Origin: Mediterranea sp. (in: CFB group bacteria)
GTDB taxonomy: Bacteria > Bacteroidota > Bacteroidia > Bacteroidales > Bacteroidaceae
Length of the DNA: 38,250 nt
Assembly: GCA_031261805.1 (NCBI GenBank)
Contig: JAISIX010000044.1
Span: 1-38,250 of the forward strand
Direction: 5' to 3'
Below are positions 16,449-24,943 of this stretch, one piece after another; positions within the stretch are counted from its first letter, which is position 1; every line of letters starts with the position of its first letter. Under the pieces are notes generated by a model that made no database searches, was not told the origin of the DNA, and saw only the letters and a program-made list of their open reading frames with translations. Both the position numbers and the translations under genes were made by a program.

Positions 16449-17684
16449 GTGAAGGTAGGCTTACTCTACAATCTGGCTATCGTACTATACGACTTTGCCA
16501 TTCATCTGGCGGCTCCGTTCAGCCGCAAGCCCCGGAAGATGATGAAAGGGCACTGGGTGGTGTATCAACTCCTGCGGCAGCAAGTGGAGCCGGGAGCGAA
16601 GTACATCTGGTTTCATGCAGCCTCGCTGGGAGAGTTTGAGCAAGGCCGGCCGTTGATAGAGAAAATACGAGCCACACATCCGACCTACAAGATTCTGCTG
16701 ACGTTCTTCTCCCCCTCGGGCTACGAGGTGCGGAAGAACTACCGGGGAGCCGACATCGTGTGCTACCTGCCATTCGACAAGCCTCGCAACGTGCGCAAGT
16801 TTTTGGGTATCACCAGCCCTTGCATGGCTTTCTTCATCAAGTACGAGTTCTGGAAGAACTACTTGGATGAGCTGCGCCGCCGGCGTATCCCCGTCTACAG
16901 CGTCTCCTCCATCTTCCGCCGCGACCAGATTTTCTTCAAGTGGTATGGTGGCACCTATCGCAACGTGCTGAAGGACTTCGACTGCCTCTTCGTGCAGAAC
17001 GAGGCCTCCAAACGTTACCTCGCCAAGCTCGGCATCAGCCGGGTGAAGGTAGTGGGCGACACCCGCTTCGACCGGGTGCTGCAAATTCGCAGCGAGGCGA
17101 AAGCGTTGCCGTTGGTCGAACGATTCAAAGGCGACAATCGCTTCACCTTCGTGGCCGGCAGTTCGTGGGGTCCCGACGAGGACCTCTTCCTGGAGTATTT
17201 CAACACGCATCCCGAGATGAAACTAATCATCGCCCCGCATGTCATCGACGAGAATCATTTGGTGGAAATCGTGAGCAAGCTGAAACGCCCCTACGTGCGC
17301 TACACCCGTGCAGACGAACAGAACGTGGCCCGGGCCGACTGCCTCATCATCGACTGCTTCGGCCTGCTCTCCTCCATCTATCGCTACGGCGAAGTGGCTT
17401 ATATCGGCGGCGGGTTCGGCGTGGGCATCCACAATACGCTGGAGGCTGCCGTCTATGGCATCCCTGTCATCTTCGGTCCTAAGTACCAAAAGTTCCAAGA
17501 GGCTGTACAGCTGATAGAGACTGGCGGAGCCTACTCCATCAACACCTACGAGGAGCTACACGCCCTCCTCGACCGCCTGCATACCGACACCGCTTTTCTG
17601 CAAGCGACGGGTACCCATGCGAGCCGCTACGTCACCGACAACTCCGGAGCTACGGAACGGGTGATGGAGATGATAAACTTCTGA
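16449..17684 (+). CDS. waaA: 3-deoxy-D-manno-octulosonic acid transferase (GTG start)
   Basis: WaaA (KdtA, family GT30) transfers Kdo from CMP-Kdo to the lipid A precursor in the inner membrane. The 411-residue product has an N-terminal hydrophobic anchor (VGLLYNLAIVLYDFAIHLAA), the GT30 N-domain with IWFHAASLGEFEQGRPLIE (about 53-71, Glu in GEFEQ being the expected catalytic base) and TFFSPSGYE. The C-domain carries VAGSSWGPDE and YIGGGFGVGIHNTLEAAVYG. The start codon is GTG; no in-frame ATG lies upstream in the 39-bp gap from gltX, and the preceding AGAGAGG is purine-rich. It converges on the FecR gene with only 6 bp between stops. With lpxB at 33555 it shows a Gram-negative lipid A pathway. 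Confidence 0.94.
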   Translation: MKVGLLYNLAIVLYDFAIHLAAPFSRKPRKMMKGHWVVYQLLRQQVEPGAKYIWFHAASLGEFEQGRPLIEKIRATHPTYKILLTFFSPSGYEVRKNYRGADIVCYLPFDKPRNVRKFLGITSPCMAFFIKYEFWKNYLDELRRRRIPVYSVSSIFRRDQIFFKWYGGTYRNVLKDFDCLFVQNEASKRYLAKLGISRVKVVGDTRFDRVLQIRSEAKALPLVERFKGDNRFTFVAGSSWGPDEDLFLEYFNTHPEMKLIIAPHVIDENHLVEIVSKLKRPYVRYTRADEQNVARADCLIIDCFGLLSSIYRYGEVAYIGGGFGVGIHNTLEAAVYGIPVIFGPKYQKFQEAVQLIETGGAYSINTYEELHALLDRLHTDTAFLQATGTHASRYVTDNSGATERVMEMINF

Positions 17685-17690
17685 CGCTTT

Positions 17691-18692
17691 TTAGTCTTTG
17701 GACGGCGAGATGAATATGCTGTCCTTTCCGATTTGCTTGAATTGGACATGCATCGTGTTCCGTAGCAGGTTGAGCGTGGAGGTGATGTCGGACTTCCTTT
17801 TCAGCATACCCGAGTAAGTCATTTGGCCGGTGATGTCCGGTGAGATGATAATCTTGACGTTATAGAGCTGTTCCAAGGCCTTGGCAATGGTGAAGATGGT
17901 GGCCTTATCGAAAGGAATAAGGTCATTGTGCCACACCGCATCAAGCCGGGCGTTGACTTGCTTCACCGTCAGCAGATGGCTCTCTTTATCCAATTCGGCC
18001 CGTTGGCCGGGAGCGAGCACTATTTGTCCTTCGCTCCGGTTGCCCCGCACCTCCACCGCACCCTCGATGAGGGTTGTTTCGGCTATGTGCGAGTGGGCGT
18101 CGTTCTTGATGTTGAACTTGGTTCCCAGCACACGTACTTGCAAGGCATTGCTCTTCACGATGAAAGGGCAACGCGGATTCTTACTCACCTCGAAATAAGC
18201 TTCGCCGGTAAGGAAGACGTTGCGTTCTTCTTTGCTGAAAGTCGTGGGATAAGTGAGGGAGGAACCCGCATTGAGCCACACCTTGCTGCTATCGGGGAGA
18301 ATGACTTGCAGCACCTGCCCATTGGTAGCAGTGGCGGTGAGTTGTTGTGTTTCCGACTGGTACCGCAGGAAGAGGTAGGTAGAAGTGCCACCTATCAGCG
18401 TAGCTATCACAAGGATGGCGGCATAGCGCATCCAATGCTGGCGACGCATCTGCCGGCTCTGTATAGCTTGTTCGGCAGCGATACGTTTCCTAAGTCGTTT
18501 CTCTGCCTGCTCCACTCGTCGGGCGTCGGCATAGCGGTCGAACTGTCCCAAGTGATAGACTTCCTCCATGCGGAAGAGACGCTCGGCATTCTCCTCCGAC
18601 TCTTGGATGTAAGCGTTCACTTCGTCCAACTCGGTTTGAGAGCATTTCCCGGTAAGGAAACGGTATGTTGTTTTATCATTTAGATCGGTCAT
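17691..18692 (-). CDS. FecR-family anti-sigma factor (pair with ECF sigma at 18737)
   Basis: This is a 333-residue inner-membrane regulator. The N-terminal cytoplasmic part (about 1-88, TYRFLTGKCSQTELDEVNAY) would hold the sigma factor. One membrane helix follows (about 90-108, YAAILVIATLIGGTSTYLFL). The periplasmic FecR domain (about 120-220) has ILPDSSKVWLNAGSSLTYP, LTGEAYFEV and VRVLGTKFNI, and a C-terminal DUF4974 segment (about 250-330) is present. In the Bacteroides paradigm such proteins receive a signal from a TonB-dependent transporter of the SusC type, but none is adjacent here. It starts 44 bp after the sigma gene; a TAnnTTTG-like box lies in the gap. Downstream it faces waaA. Confidence 0.93.
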   Translation of the reverse strand: MTDLNDKTTYRFLTGKCSQTELDEVNAYIQESEENAERLFRMEEVYHLGQFDRYADARRVEQAEKRLRKRIAAEQAIQSRQMRRQHWMRYAAILVIATLIGGTSTYLFLRYQSETQQLTATATNGQVLQVILPDSSKVWLNAGSSLTYPTTFSKEERNVFLTGEAYFEVSKNPRCPFIVKSNALQVRVLGTKFNIKNDAHSHIAETTLIEGAVEVRGNRSEGQIVLAPGQRAELDKESHLLTVKQVNARLDAVWHNDLIPFDKATIFTIAKALEQLYNVKIIISPDITGQMTYSGMLKRKSDITSTLNLLRNTMHVQFKQIGKDSIFISPSKD

Positions 18693-18719
18693 AGTGCTAT
18701 TCTATGTGTATAAGACAAT

Positions 18720-18727
18720 CAAAGGTA
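18720..18727 (-). promoter_or_regulatory. Candidate -7 element between ECF sigma and FecR genes
   Basis: TACCTTTG on the minus strand, 9 bp beyond the sigma stop and 27 bp before the FecR ATG, matches TAnnTTTG. No -33 element at 19-21 bp. It could give the anti-sigma gene separate transcription. Confidence 0.35.
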
Positions 18728-18736
18728 CGAAAATAC

Positions 18737-19297
18737 TTATCGCAAGTCGAAGAAAAACAGGAAAAACAAGAGGTAAAGATGTCCTAAGCGCCCTCGGAGG
18801 AACTTGAGCGCCTTGTAGATGTGTGCCTCCACGGTGCGGAGCGAGACGCAGAGCGTGTCGGCAATCTCCTTGTTGCGCATGTCGTGCAGGTAGCTGAGCT
18901 TAAACACTTCCCGGCACTTCTCAGGCAGTTCGTTGATGGCGGCATTGATTTCTTGCCTCAACTCCTGGTTCTCAATGCGACGGATTACATCGTTATGATC
19001 GGGTTGGTAATACTCCGCCCGAGAACGGTTGATTTCCTCCTGCATGGCACTGTATTCGCCTTCGATGCTCCGATGTTTCAGCACATTGAGCGCACGGGTA
19101 TAGACGGAGCGATAGAGATAGGCCTGTATCTGCGGGCCTATCTCTAAGGTATCCTGTCGTTTCCACAATTCTACAAACACCTCCTGCACTACGTCTTCGG
19201 CCGTCTCGCCGCCTACAAGGCGGGTGGCGTAGAACAGCAGCGCGGGATAATACTTGCGAAACAGCTCTTTATAAGTTTGCTGGAACGGTTCGTTCAT
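18737..19297 (-). CDS. ECF-type RNA polymerase sigma-70 factor
   Basis: The product is 186 residues from ATG 19297 (MNEPFQQTYKELFRKYYPAL); an ATG six codons up (19315) is also possible. Region 2 carries ETAEDVVQEVFVELWKR (about 32-48). Region 4 carries LPEKCREVFKLSYLHDMRNK and a helix-turn-helix ending VSLRTVEAHIYKALKFLR. This is the Bacteroides-type ECF family that works with FecR-type anti-sigma factors, and a FecR gene follows. The start codon lies inside the 3' end of the GH92 gene (overlap 29 nt), and no promoter-like box was found just upstream. Co-transcription and translational coupling with the GH92 gene are therefore likely. The tail is Phe/Leu-rich (HLYLLFFLFFF). Confidence 0.93.
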   Translation of the reverse strand: MNEPFQQTYKELFRKYYPALLFYATRLVGGETAEDVVQEVFVELWKRQDTLEIGPQIQAYLYRSVYTRALNVLKHRSIEGEYSAMQEEINRSRAEYYQPDHNDVIRRIENQELRQEINAAINELPEKCREVFKLSYLHDMRNKEIADTLCVSLRTVEAHIYKALKFLRGRLGHLYLLFFLFFFDLR

Positions 19298-21500
19298 TCT
19301 TGTCGTACATTTCAAACTCTACGGTTGCCCCGCTCATGATTTGCTGGTGGGTGAGGTATGTCTTCTCATAAGGTTTCCCGTCTACCCTGACGGAGCGAAT
19401 ATAGATATTCTTCTTGCTCAACCCGGGCGCCAGCACGGTGAAGGTCTTGCCGTTGGCCAAGTGCAGGCGTGTTTTGGGGAAGAGAGGCGTCCCTATTTCG
19501 TACTGTCCGCTCACAGGGTCGACAGGGTAGAAGCCCATGGCGCTGAAGACGTACCAGGCGGACATCTGCCCACAATCTTCGTTGCCACAAAGTCCGGCCG
19601 GCTCATCCTTATAGAACTGGCTCATCACCTCGGCCACATACTCTTGTGTGCGCCAAGGCTGGCCGACAGCGTTGAAGAGGTAGATGACGTGATGACTTGG
19701 TTCGTTGCCGTGAGCGTATTGGCCTATCATACCGGTGCTGAAGATAGGCAGTTCGTCGTCCGCTGCGGGATGGTAGGTGAACATGCTGTCGAGCTTCTGG
19801 GCAAAATGCTCCTTGCCGCCCATGAGGCCAACGAGGCCATCCACGTCGTGCTGTACCGACCAGAGGTATTGCCAGCCATTGCTCTCGCAGATGTGGGCCG
19901 TATAGGCATCGGGACTGAAGGGCGTGATGAACTCGCCTTTGTCGTCGCGAGGCTGCATGAAGCCGGTAGCGGGGTTGAATACATTGCGGTAGTTTTGTGC
20001 CCGGCGGTCGAAGGCCCCGGCAATGTCAGCCCGTCCCATCTTCTCGGCCATGCGGGCAATGCAGTAGTCGTCGAAGGCATATTCGAGGGTCTTGGAGAGC
20101 GACCAGTCATCGCCCTCGTGCGGAACGGCAGCGTTGTAGGGTACATAACCCAACTTCTTATAGAGTCCTATCTCCCGGTAGCTGTCCATATTGGCTGTAG
20201 CCACGCAAGCATCGAGGGCTTTCTCCGTGTCGAAGTTACCGATACCTTTCAGATAAGCATCGACAATGACAGGCACGGAGTGATAGCCTATCATCATATC
20301 GGTTTCGCTACCCCATAGGTTCCATACCGGCAAACGCCCGTTTTGGTCGTAGAAGGCGAGGAAAGACTTCACCATATCGTTTACCCGCTCGGGCTGGGTG
20401 TAGGTAAAGAGAGGGTGTGCCGCCCGATAGGTATCCCACAATGAGAAGGTACTATAGTTCTGCCAGCCGTTGGCTTGGTGCACTTTCTTGTCGGGGCCGT
20501 AGTAAGCTCCGTCTACGTCACAAAAGAGGGTGGGAGCCAACATGGAGTGATAGAGGGCGGTATAGAAGTTCACTTGGTCGTCGTGGTTGTTGCTGGTCAC
20601 CTCAATTTTACCAAGCTGGCTGTTCCAGTTGGCTTTGGCCTCAGCCAAGTATTTGTCGAAGTCATCTTCGGGCACCTCGGTTCGCAAGTTGCGGGCAGCC
20701 CCCTCCACGCTGGTAGCAGAGATGCCGGTGCTTACGGTAATCTGCTCTCCCTCCTTGGTATGGAAGATGAAGCGGCCTACAGCCGAACGTCCCACCTCTT
20801 TGCCATCCTTGAGGATGGGAGTGTGATCAATATGCGCCTCGGCAATGGGACGAGAGAAACGGGTACAGAAGAAAACACGCTGATCTCGTGCCCATCCGTC
20901 GGAACAGCGGTATCCTTGGATGGTGACGGAATCCACCTGCTCCATGTCAGAGCCGGTTGTCTTGTCCCAGTTCATGGCTTTCTGCAGATTGAGGAGAACG
21001 GCGGCTTCGCCTCCGGGAAAGGTATAGCGCTGGATGCCGCAACGTTCGGTGGCAGTCAGCTCTACGTTGATATCATAATCCGTCAGGCGTACTTGGTAGT
21101 AGCCAGCCGAGGCCTTCTCGTCGTTGTGGGAAAACTTGGAGTAGATGCCCAGCGGAGCGGGTGCCTCTTTGTAAGGCAGGGTGACGGGCATAAAAGAGAT
21201 GTCGTATAGATCGCCCGCCCCAGTGCCAGAGAGGTGGGTATGGCTGAAACCGGCAATGGTACTGTCGGGATAGAAATATCCGGCGATACGGTCCCAACCG
21301 GGCAAGCCGTTGTCGGGGCTGAGCTGTACCATGCCAAAGGGCGCTTGTGCGCCGGGATAGGTATTACCAGTGAAATCTGTACCAATAAAGGGATTCACAT
21401 AAGAAGTATAATCTACCTGGTTCTTCTCTTGCCGCGGCGCACAGGCAGCCACCAAGCAGAAAGACAGCATAGGTAGTAAGTAATAATAGAGTTTTCTCAT
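19269..21500 (-). CDS. GH92 alpha-mannosidase lipoprotein
   Basis: This is a 743-residue exported glycoside hydrolase with signal peptide and lipobox LVAAC (Cys20), so probably a periplasm-facing or surface lipoprotein. GH92 enzymes are Ca2+-dependent exo-alpha-mannosidases trimming mannans and N-glycans. Family landmarks are YVNPFIGTDFTGNTYPGA (about 35-52), FSHTHLSGTGAGDLYD (about 84-99), GDDWSLSKTLEYAFDDYCIA, GNEPSHHVIYLFNAVGQPWR (598-617) and CGNEDCGQMSAWYVFSAMGF (638-657), which includes the conserved metal and catalytic region. Linkage preference (1,2, 1,3 or others) cannot be told. Its end overlaps the ECF sigma gene, tying glycan degradation to that regulator. No SusC/SusD genes are present. 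No clear promoter box was found in the 100 bp upstream. Confidence 0.94.
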   Translation of the reverse strand: MRKLYYYLLPMLSFCLVAACAPRQEKNQVDYTSYVNPFIGTDFTGNTYPGAQAPFGMVQLSPDNGLPGWDRIAGYFYPDSTIAGFSHTHLSGTGAGDLYDISFMPVTLPYKEAPAPLGIYSKFSHNDEKASAGYYQVRLTDYDINVELTATERCGIQRYTFPGGEAAVLLNLQKAMNWDKTTGSDMEQVDSVTIQGYRCSDGWARDQRVFFCTRFSRPIAEAHIDHTPILKDGKEVGRSAVGRFIFHTKEGEQITVSTGISATSVEGAARNLRTEVPEDDFDKYLAEAKANWNSQLGKIEVTSNNHDDQVNFYTALYHSMLAPTLFCDVDGAYYGPDKKVHQANGWQNYSTFSLWDTYRAAHPLFTYTQPERVNDMVKSFLAFYDQNGRLPVWNLWGSETDMMIGYHSVPVIVDAYLKGIGNFDTEKALDACVATANMDSYREIGLYKKLGYVPYNAAVPHEGDDWSLSKTLEYAFDDYCIARMAEKMGRADIAGAFDRRAQNYRNVFNPATGFMQPRDDKGEFITPFSPDAYTAHICESNGWQYLWSVQHDVDGLVGLMGGKEHFAQKLDSMFTYHPAADDELPIFSTGMIGQYAHGNEPSHHVIYLFNAVGQPWRTQEYVAEVMSQFYKDEPAGLCGNEDCGQMSAWYVFSAMGFYPVDPVSGQYEIGTPLFPKTRLHLANGKTFTVLAPGLSKKNIYIRSVRVDGKPYEKTYLTHQQIMSGATVEFEMYDKNERTVPANL

Positions 21501-21597
21501 TGAGTCGTTGTATGTTGCTAACTATTTATTCTTTTTCTCGTTTTGTTGTTGGTTATAGATTGGGATTGCTGGCTTCGAAACCTTGAAAAGGAGGACG

Positions 21598-21912
21598 CTA
21601 CTCTTTAAGCCTCTTCTCCAAGTCCATGCTTTCGTGAAGGATTCTGTGAATTTCTATATCACTACCTACAAAATTGTAGAAGACAAGATGTTTATTGACC
21701 TTCGCATAAAGTTCATATTCTCCATTGGACTTTAGGAACTTACGACCGACCTGTGGATTCCCAACAATCTTTTTACAAGATTCCAATAGTAGCTGGTAGT
21801 ATTCGTTCGCCTTACGACGCGACCAAGTACGCGCCGTATATCGCCAAATAGAGTCAAGGTCTTTGTATGCTTGGTTACTAAGACGAAATCCTGTCACCGG
21901 CATATTCCTCAT
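21598..21912 (-). CDS. parE: ParE/RelE-family toxin
   Basis: The product is 104 residues (95-100 is usual). The ParE-like pattern is visible: VTGFRLSNQAYKDLDSIWRYTARTWS at the N-terminus, then YYQLLLESCKKIVGNPQVGR, ELYAKVNKHLVFYNF and the C-terminal IEIHRILHESMD. ParE toxins inhibit DNA gyrase; RelE relatives cut mRNA on the ribosome. The ParD-type antitoxin partner favours ParE, but the target is not proven. The start may be 21912 or the ATG at 21903 (MPVTGF). Either overlaps the antitoxin stop (21878), which indicates translational coupling. The gene is more AT-rich than its neighbours, which hints at horizontal acquisition. Confidence 0.88.
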   Translation of the reverse strand: MRNMPVTGFRLSNQAYKDLDSIWRYTARTWSRRKANEYYQLLLESCKKIVGNPQVGRKFLKSNGEYELYAKVNKHLVFYNFVGSDIEIHRILHESMDLEKRLKE

Positions 21913-22135
21913 TTAGCTTTCTAAGGTGCTCTTGGGGGTCGAAATCTTCCATAATGCCACTGTTGATGCCCTCTTCTATGAGTTCATCCAATGTCTTATG
22001 CCGGTCTTCCTCTTCTTGGAGAAGCATTAGGCCCGCACGTATCACGTCGTTAGCAGTTCGGTAACGACCTTGTTCTACTCTTTCTTTGATAAACTCCTCA
22101 AAGTAGGAACCGAGGGATAGCGTTGTTGTCTCCAT
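21878..22135 (-). CDS. parD: ParD-like antitoxin
   Basis: This is an 85-residue type II antitoxin. The N-terminus METTTLSLGSYFEEFIKERV fits the ribbon-helix-helix DNA-binding fold (strand TTLSL, helix 1, then a turn and helix 2 RTANDVIRAGLMLLQEEED). The acidic C-terminal half (about 45-85) would wrap the toxin. It is upstream of and overlaps the toxin gene, the usual order. A 12-bp perfect inverted repeat lies over its promoter (22154-22182). That fits autorepression by the antitoxin or the toxin-antitoxin complex. Confidence 0.9.
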   Translation of the reverse strand: METTTLSLGSYFEEFIKERVEQGRYRTANDVIRAGLMLLQEEEDRHKTLDELIEEGINSGIMEDFDPQEHLRKLNEEYAGDRISS

Positions 22136-22153
22136 ATCACATAACCTTTTGGC

Positions 22154-22185
22154 GCAAAGTTACCAATAACTGGTAACTTTGCAAT
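22154..22185 (-). promoter_or_regulatory. parDE promoter with overlapping palindromic operator
   Basis: GCAAAGTTACCA (22154-22165), 5 bp, then TGGTAACTTTGC (22171-22182) form a perfect 12-bp inverted repeat. Inside it, on the minus strand, TAACTTTG (22162-22155) is a consensus -7 box. ATTG (22185-22182) lies 19 bp upstream as a near-consensus -33. A protein bound to the palindrome would block RNA polymerase. The antitoxin ATG is 19 bp downstream. Confidence 0.8.
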
Positions 22186-22217
22186 CCTTTTTAAGAGCTT
22201 TTAGCTGAAAGCCAATT

Positions 22218-24836
22218 CTACAAACCTGCCAACTCCAGCACTTTGTCTACGGCAGTTTTTAGCCCGTCGGGGTTCTTGCCGCCTGCCGTGGCGAAGTGAG
22301 GCTGTCCGCCGCCACCACCTTGTATCAGCTTGGCAGCCTCTTTCACCAAGTTGCCGGCTTTTAGTCCGGTGGCTACGAGGTTGTCGCTAAGCATCACGGT
22401 GAGCATAGGCTTGCCACTGTCGACGCTTCCGGCCACAAAGAAGAGGTTCTCGGTCATCTCGCCACGCAGCTGGAAAGCGATATTCTTCACCACCTCGGCG
22501 GGTAGAGGGGCACAGAACTTGATGACTTTTACGCCATTCACCTCCTGCACGTTCTTGAGCAGTTTCTCCTTCAGGAGACTCTCTTTCTCCTTCATAAACG
22601 TCTCTACCTGCTTCTTCAGCCCGGCATTCTCGTCGATGTAACGACGGATGACTGCACCCAAGTCGGGAGCGTTGTTGAAGAGAGAACGCAGGTCGGCAAG
22701 GGTATCTTGCACGGCGTCGAGCAACTCTTCTACCTTTGCGCCGGTATAGGCTTCAATACGGCGTACGCCGGCAGCCACAGAGCTTTCGGATACAATCTTC
22801 ATCATACCGATGTGTCCGGTAGCGGCCACATGCGTACCTCCACAGAACTCGATGGAAGAGCCGAACTGGATGACACGCACACGGTCACCATACTTCTCTC
22901 CAAACAAGGCGATAGCCCCCAATTCCTTGGCATCCTCAATGGGGATATTCCGGTACTCCTTCAGCGGGATGTCGGCGCGTATCTTCTCGTTGACGATGTG
23001 CTCTACCTGACGAATTTCGGCATCGGTCACCTTCTGGAAGTGCGAGAAGTCGAAACGAAGAGAGTCCGGCGTAACCAATGAGCCTTTCTGCTCCACGTGC
23101 GTACCCAGCACTTCGCGCAGGGCGGCATCAAGCAGGTGAGTAGCCGAGTGGTTGGCGGCACAGGCGGCACGCTTCTCGGTATCCACACAGGCCATAAAGG
23201 AGGCATCGGGATGCTCGGGCAATTTCTTGGTGATATGGATAGGGAGGTTGTTCTCCTTCTTGGTATCAATGATTTCGATGGTCTCGCCCTCGCGAACCAA
23301 CACGCCGGTGTCGCCCACCTGCCCGCCGCTTTCGGCATAGAACGGGGTGTAGTCGAGCACAATCTGGTAGAGCGTTTGGTTTTTCTGCTTCACTTGGCGA
23401 TAGCGGAGGATAGAGGCTTCGTACTCCGTATAGTCGTAGCCCACAAACTCGGTGGTGCCCTCTTTCAGCGTAATCCAGTCACCCGTTTCCACGGCGGCCG
23501 CGTTGCGGGCACGCTGTTTCTGTTGCTGCATCTCTGCATCAAACTCTTCGAGGTTAACGGTCATCTCGTTCTCACGAAGAATCAGCTCCGTGAGGTCGAT
23601 GGGGAAACCGAAAGTATCGTAGAGCGTAAAGGCGTCTTTGCCGCTAATTTCGCTCTTGCCGGCAGCTTTGGCATCCACCATAGTCTTGTCAAGCAGACGA
23701 ATACCAGTCTCCAAAGTGCGCAGGAAAGCGTCTTCTTCTTCCTTGATGACTTTCTCTATCAGCTCTTTCTGTGCGATGAGTTCAGGGTAAGCGTCGCCCA
23801 TGTCAGCAATCAGCACGGGGAGCAGCCGATACATAAAAGCTTGCTTCTGTCCGAGGAAGGTATAGCCGTAGCGCACGGCACGACGCAGGATGCGGCGGAT
23901 GACGTAACCCGCCTTGGCGTTGGAGGGTAGCTGTCCGTCGGTGATGGAAAAGGCGATGGTGCGGATGTGGTCGGCGATGACACGCATGGCCACGTCTTTC
24001 TGCTTATCCTTGCCGTACTCCGTACCCGACATATTGGCAATGGCCTTGATGATAGGCTGGAACACATCGGTGTCGTAGTTCGACGTTTTACCTTGCAGGG
24101 CCATGCAGAGGCGTTCGAAGCCCATGCCAGTGTCGATGACCTTGGCGGGCAGCGGCTCCAAGCTACTGTCGGCCTTGCGGTTATATTGCATGAAGACAAG
24201 ATTCCAAATCTCAATCACCTGCGGATGGTCGTGGTTCACAAGGTCGCGGCCAGAAACCTTGGCACGTTCTTCGGCCGGACGGAGGTCGATATGAATCTCC
24301 GAGCAAGGTCCACAAGGACCGGTGTCACCCATCTCCCAAAAGTTATCGTGCTTGTTACCATTGATGATATGCTCTTTCGGTAAGAATTGCTCCCAGTAGG
24401 AAGCCGCTTCGTCGTCGCGGCTCAGCCCCTCTTCGGGACTACCTTCGAAGACGGTGGCATATAGGTTGTCTGGATTGAGTTTCAGCACTTCTACCAAGTA
24501 CTCCCATGCCCAATCGATGGCCTCCTTCTTGAAGTAATCGCCAAACGACCAGTTGCCAAGCATTTCGAACATAGTGTGATGGTAGGTATCGTGTCCCACT
24601 TCTTCCAAGTCGTTGTGCTTACCGCTCACACGGAGGCATTTCTGCGAATCGGCTACCCGCTTATATTGCGCCGGATGGTTGCCAAGGATAATATCCTTAA
24701 ACTGGTTCATACCGGCATTGGTAAACATCAGGGTGGGGTCGTCTTTAATCACCATCGGAGCCGAGGGAACGATGTGGTGCCCTTTCGACTCAAAGAAACT
24801 CTTGAAAGAATCTCTGATTTCTCTTGCAGTCAACAT
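22218..24836 (-). CDS. alaS: Alanyl-tRNA synthetase
   Basis: AlaS charges tRNA-Ala and clears mischarged Ser and Gly. The 872-residue protein is full length. It has the class II catalytic domain ([12 protein letters not shown] about 37-48, [20 protein letters not shown] 81-100, DTGMGFERL 235-243), a tRNA-recognition helical region with [19 protein letters not shown] (288-306), the editing domain with zinc ligands His563 and His567 ([12 protein letters not shown]) plus Cys665 and His669 (FCGGTHV), and a C-terminal C-Ala/DHHA1 domain ending in the [14 protein letters not shown] motif. It has its own -7 box (24893-24886) and is divergent from the M23 peptidase gene. It is unrelated to the downstream parDE. 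Confidence 0.97.
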   Translation of the reverse strand: MLTAREIRDSFKSFFESKGHHIVPSAPMVIKDDPTLMFTNAGMNQFKDIILGNHPAQYKRVADSQKCLRVSGKHNDLEEVGHDTYHHTMFEMLGNWSFGDYFKKEAIDWAWEYLVEVLKLNPDNLYATVFEGSPEEGLSRDDEAASYWEQFLPKEHIINGNKHDNFWEMGDTGPCGPCSEIHIDLRPAEERAKVSGRDLVNHDHPQVIEIWNLVFMQYNRKADSSLEPLPAKVIDTGMGFERLCMALQGKTSNYDTDVFQPIIKAIANMSGTEYGKDKQKDVAMRVIADHIRTIAFSITDGQLPSNAKAGYVIRRILRRAVRYGYTFLGQKQAFMYRLLPVLIADMGDAYPELIAQKELIEKVIKEEEDAFLRTLETGIRLLDKTMVDAKAAGKSEISGKDAFTLYDTFGFPIDLTELILRENEMTVNLEEFDAEMQQQKQRARNAAAVETGDWITLKEGTTEFVGYDYTEYEASILRYRQVKQKNQTLYQIVLDYTPFYAESGGQVGDTGVLVREGETIEIIDTKKENNLPIHITKKLPEHPDASFMACVDTEKRAACAANHSATHLLDAALREVLGTHVEQKGSLVTPDSLRFDFSHFQKVTDAEIRQVEHIVNEKIRADIPLKEYRNIPIEDAKELGAIALFGEKYGDRVRVIQFGSSIEFCGGTHVAATGHIGMMKIVSESSVAAGVRRIEAYTGAKVEELLDAVQDTLADLRSLFNNAPDLGAVIRRYIDENAGLKKQVETFMKEKESLLKEKLLKNVQEVNGVKVIKFCAPLPAEVVKNIAFQLRGEMTENLFFVAGSVDSGKPMLTVMLSDNLVATGLKAGNLVKEAAKLIQGGGGGQPHFATAGGKNPDGLKTAVDKVLELAGL

Positions 24837-24885
24837 ACTTGTATCTATCTAAACATGTGTGGTTAATATTCTCAAAAAAACTGTG

Positions 24886-24893
24886 CAAAGATA
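24886..24893 (-). promoter_or_regulatory. Candidate -7 element for alaS
   Basis: TATCTTTG on the minus strand matches TAnnTTTG, about 50 bp before the alaS ATG. No -33 match. Confidence 0.45.
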
Positions 24894-24905
24894 GCTCGTT
24901 TTTAT

Positions 24906-24913
24906 TACTTTTG
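24906..24913 (+). promoter_or_regulatory. Candidate -7 element for the M23 peptidase gene
   Basis: TACTTTTG matches TAnnTTTG, 30 bp before the ATG at 24944. TGTG (24882-24885) sits 20 bp upstream, a 3/4 match to TTTG. The divergent alaS box partly overlaps this promoter region. Confidence 0.5.
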
Positions 24914-24943
24914 CCCCATTAACCCGCGAATATTTGCTAAAAG

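Noticed and set aside
22183-22217. Terminator for alaS
   Set aside because: Only a 5-bp stem (GCTTT/AAAGC) without a T tract could be found.
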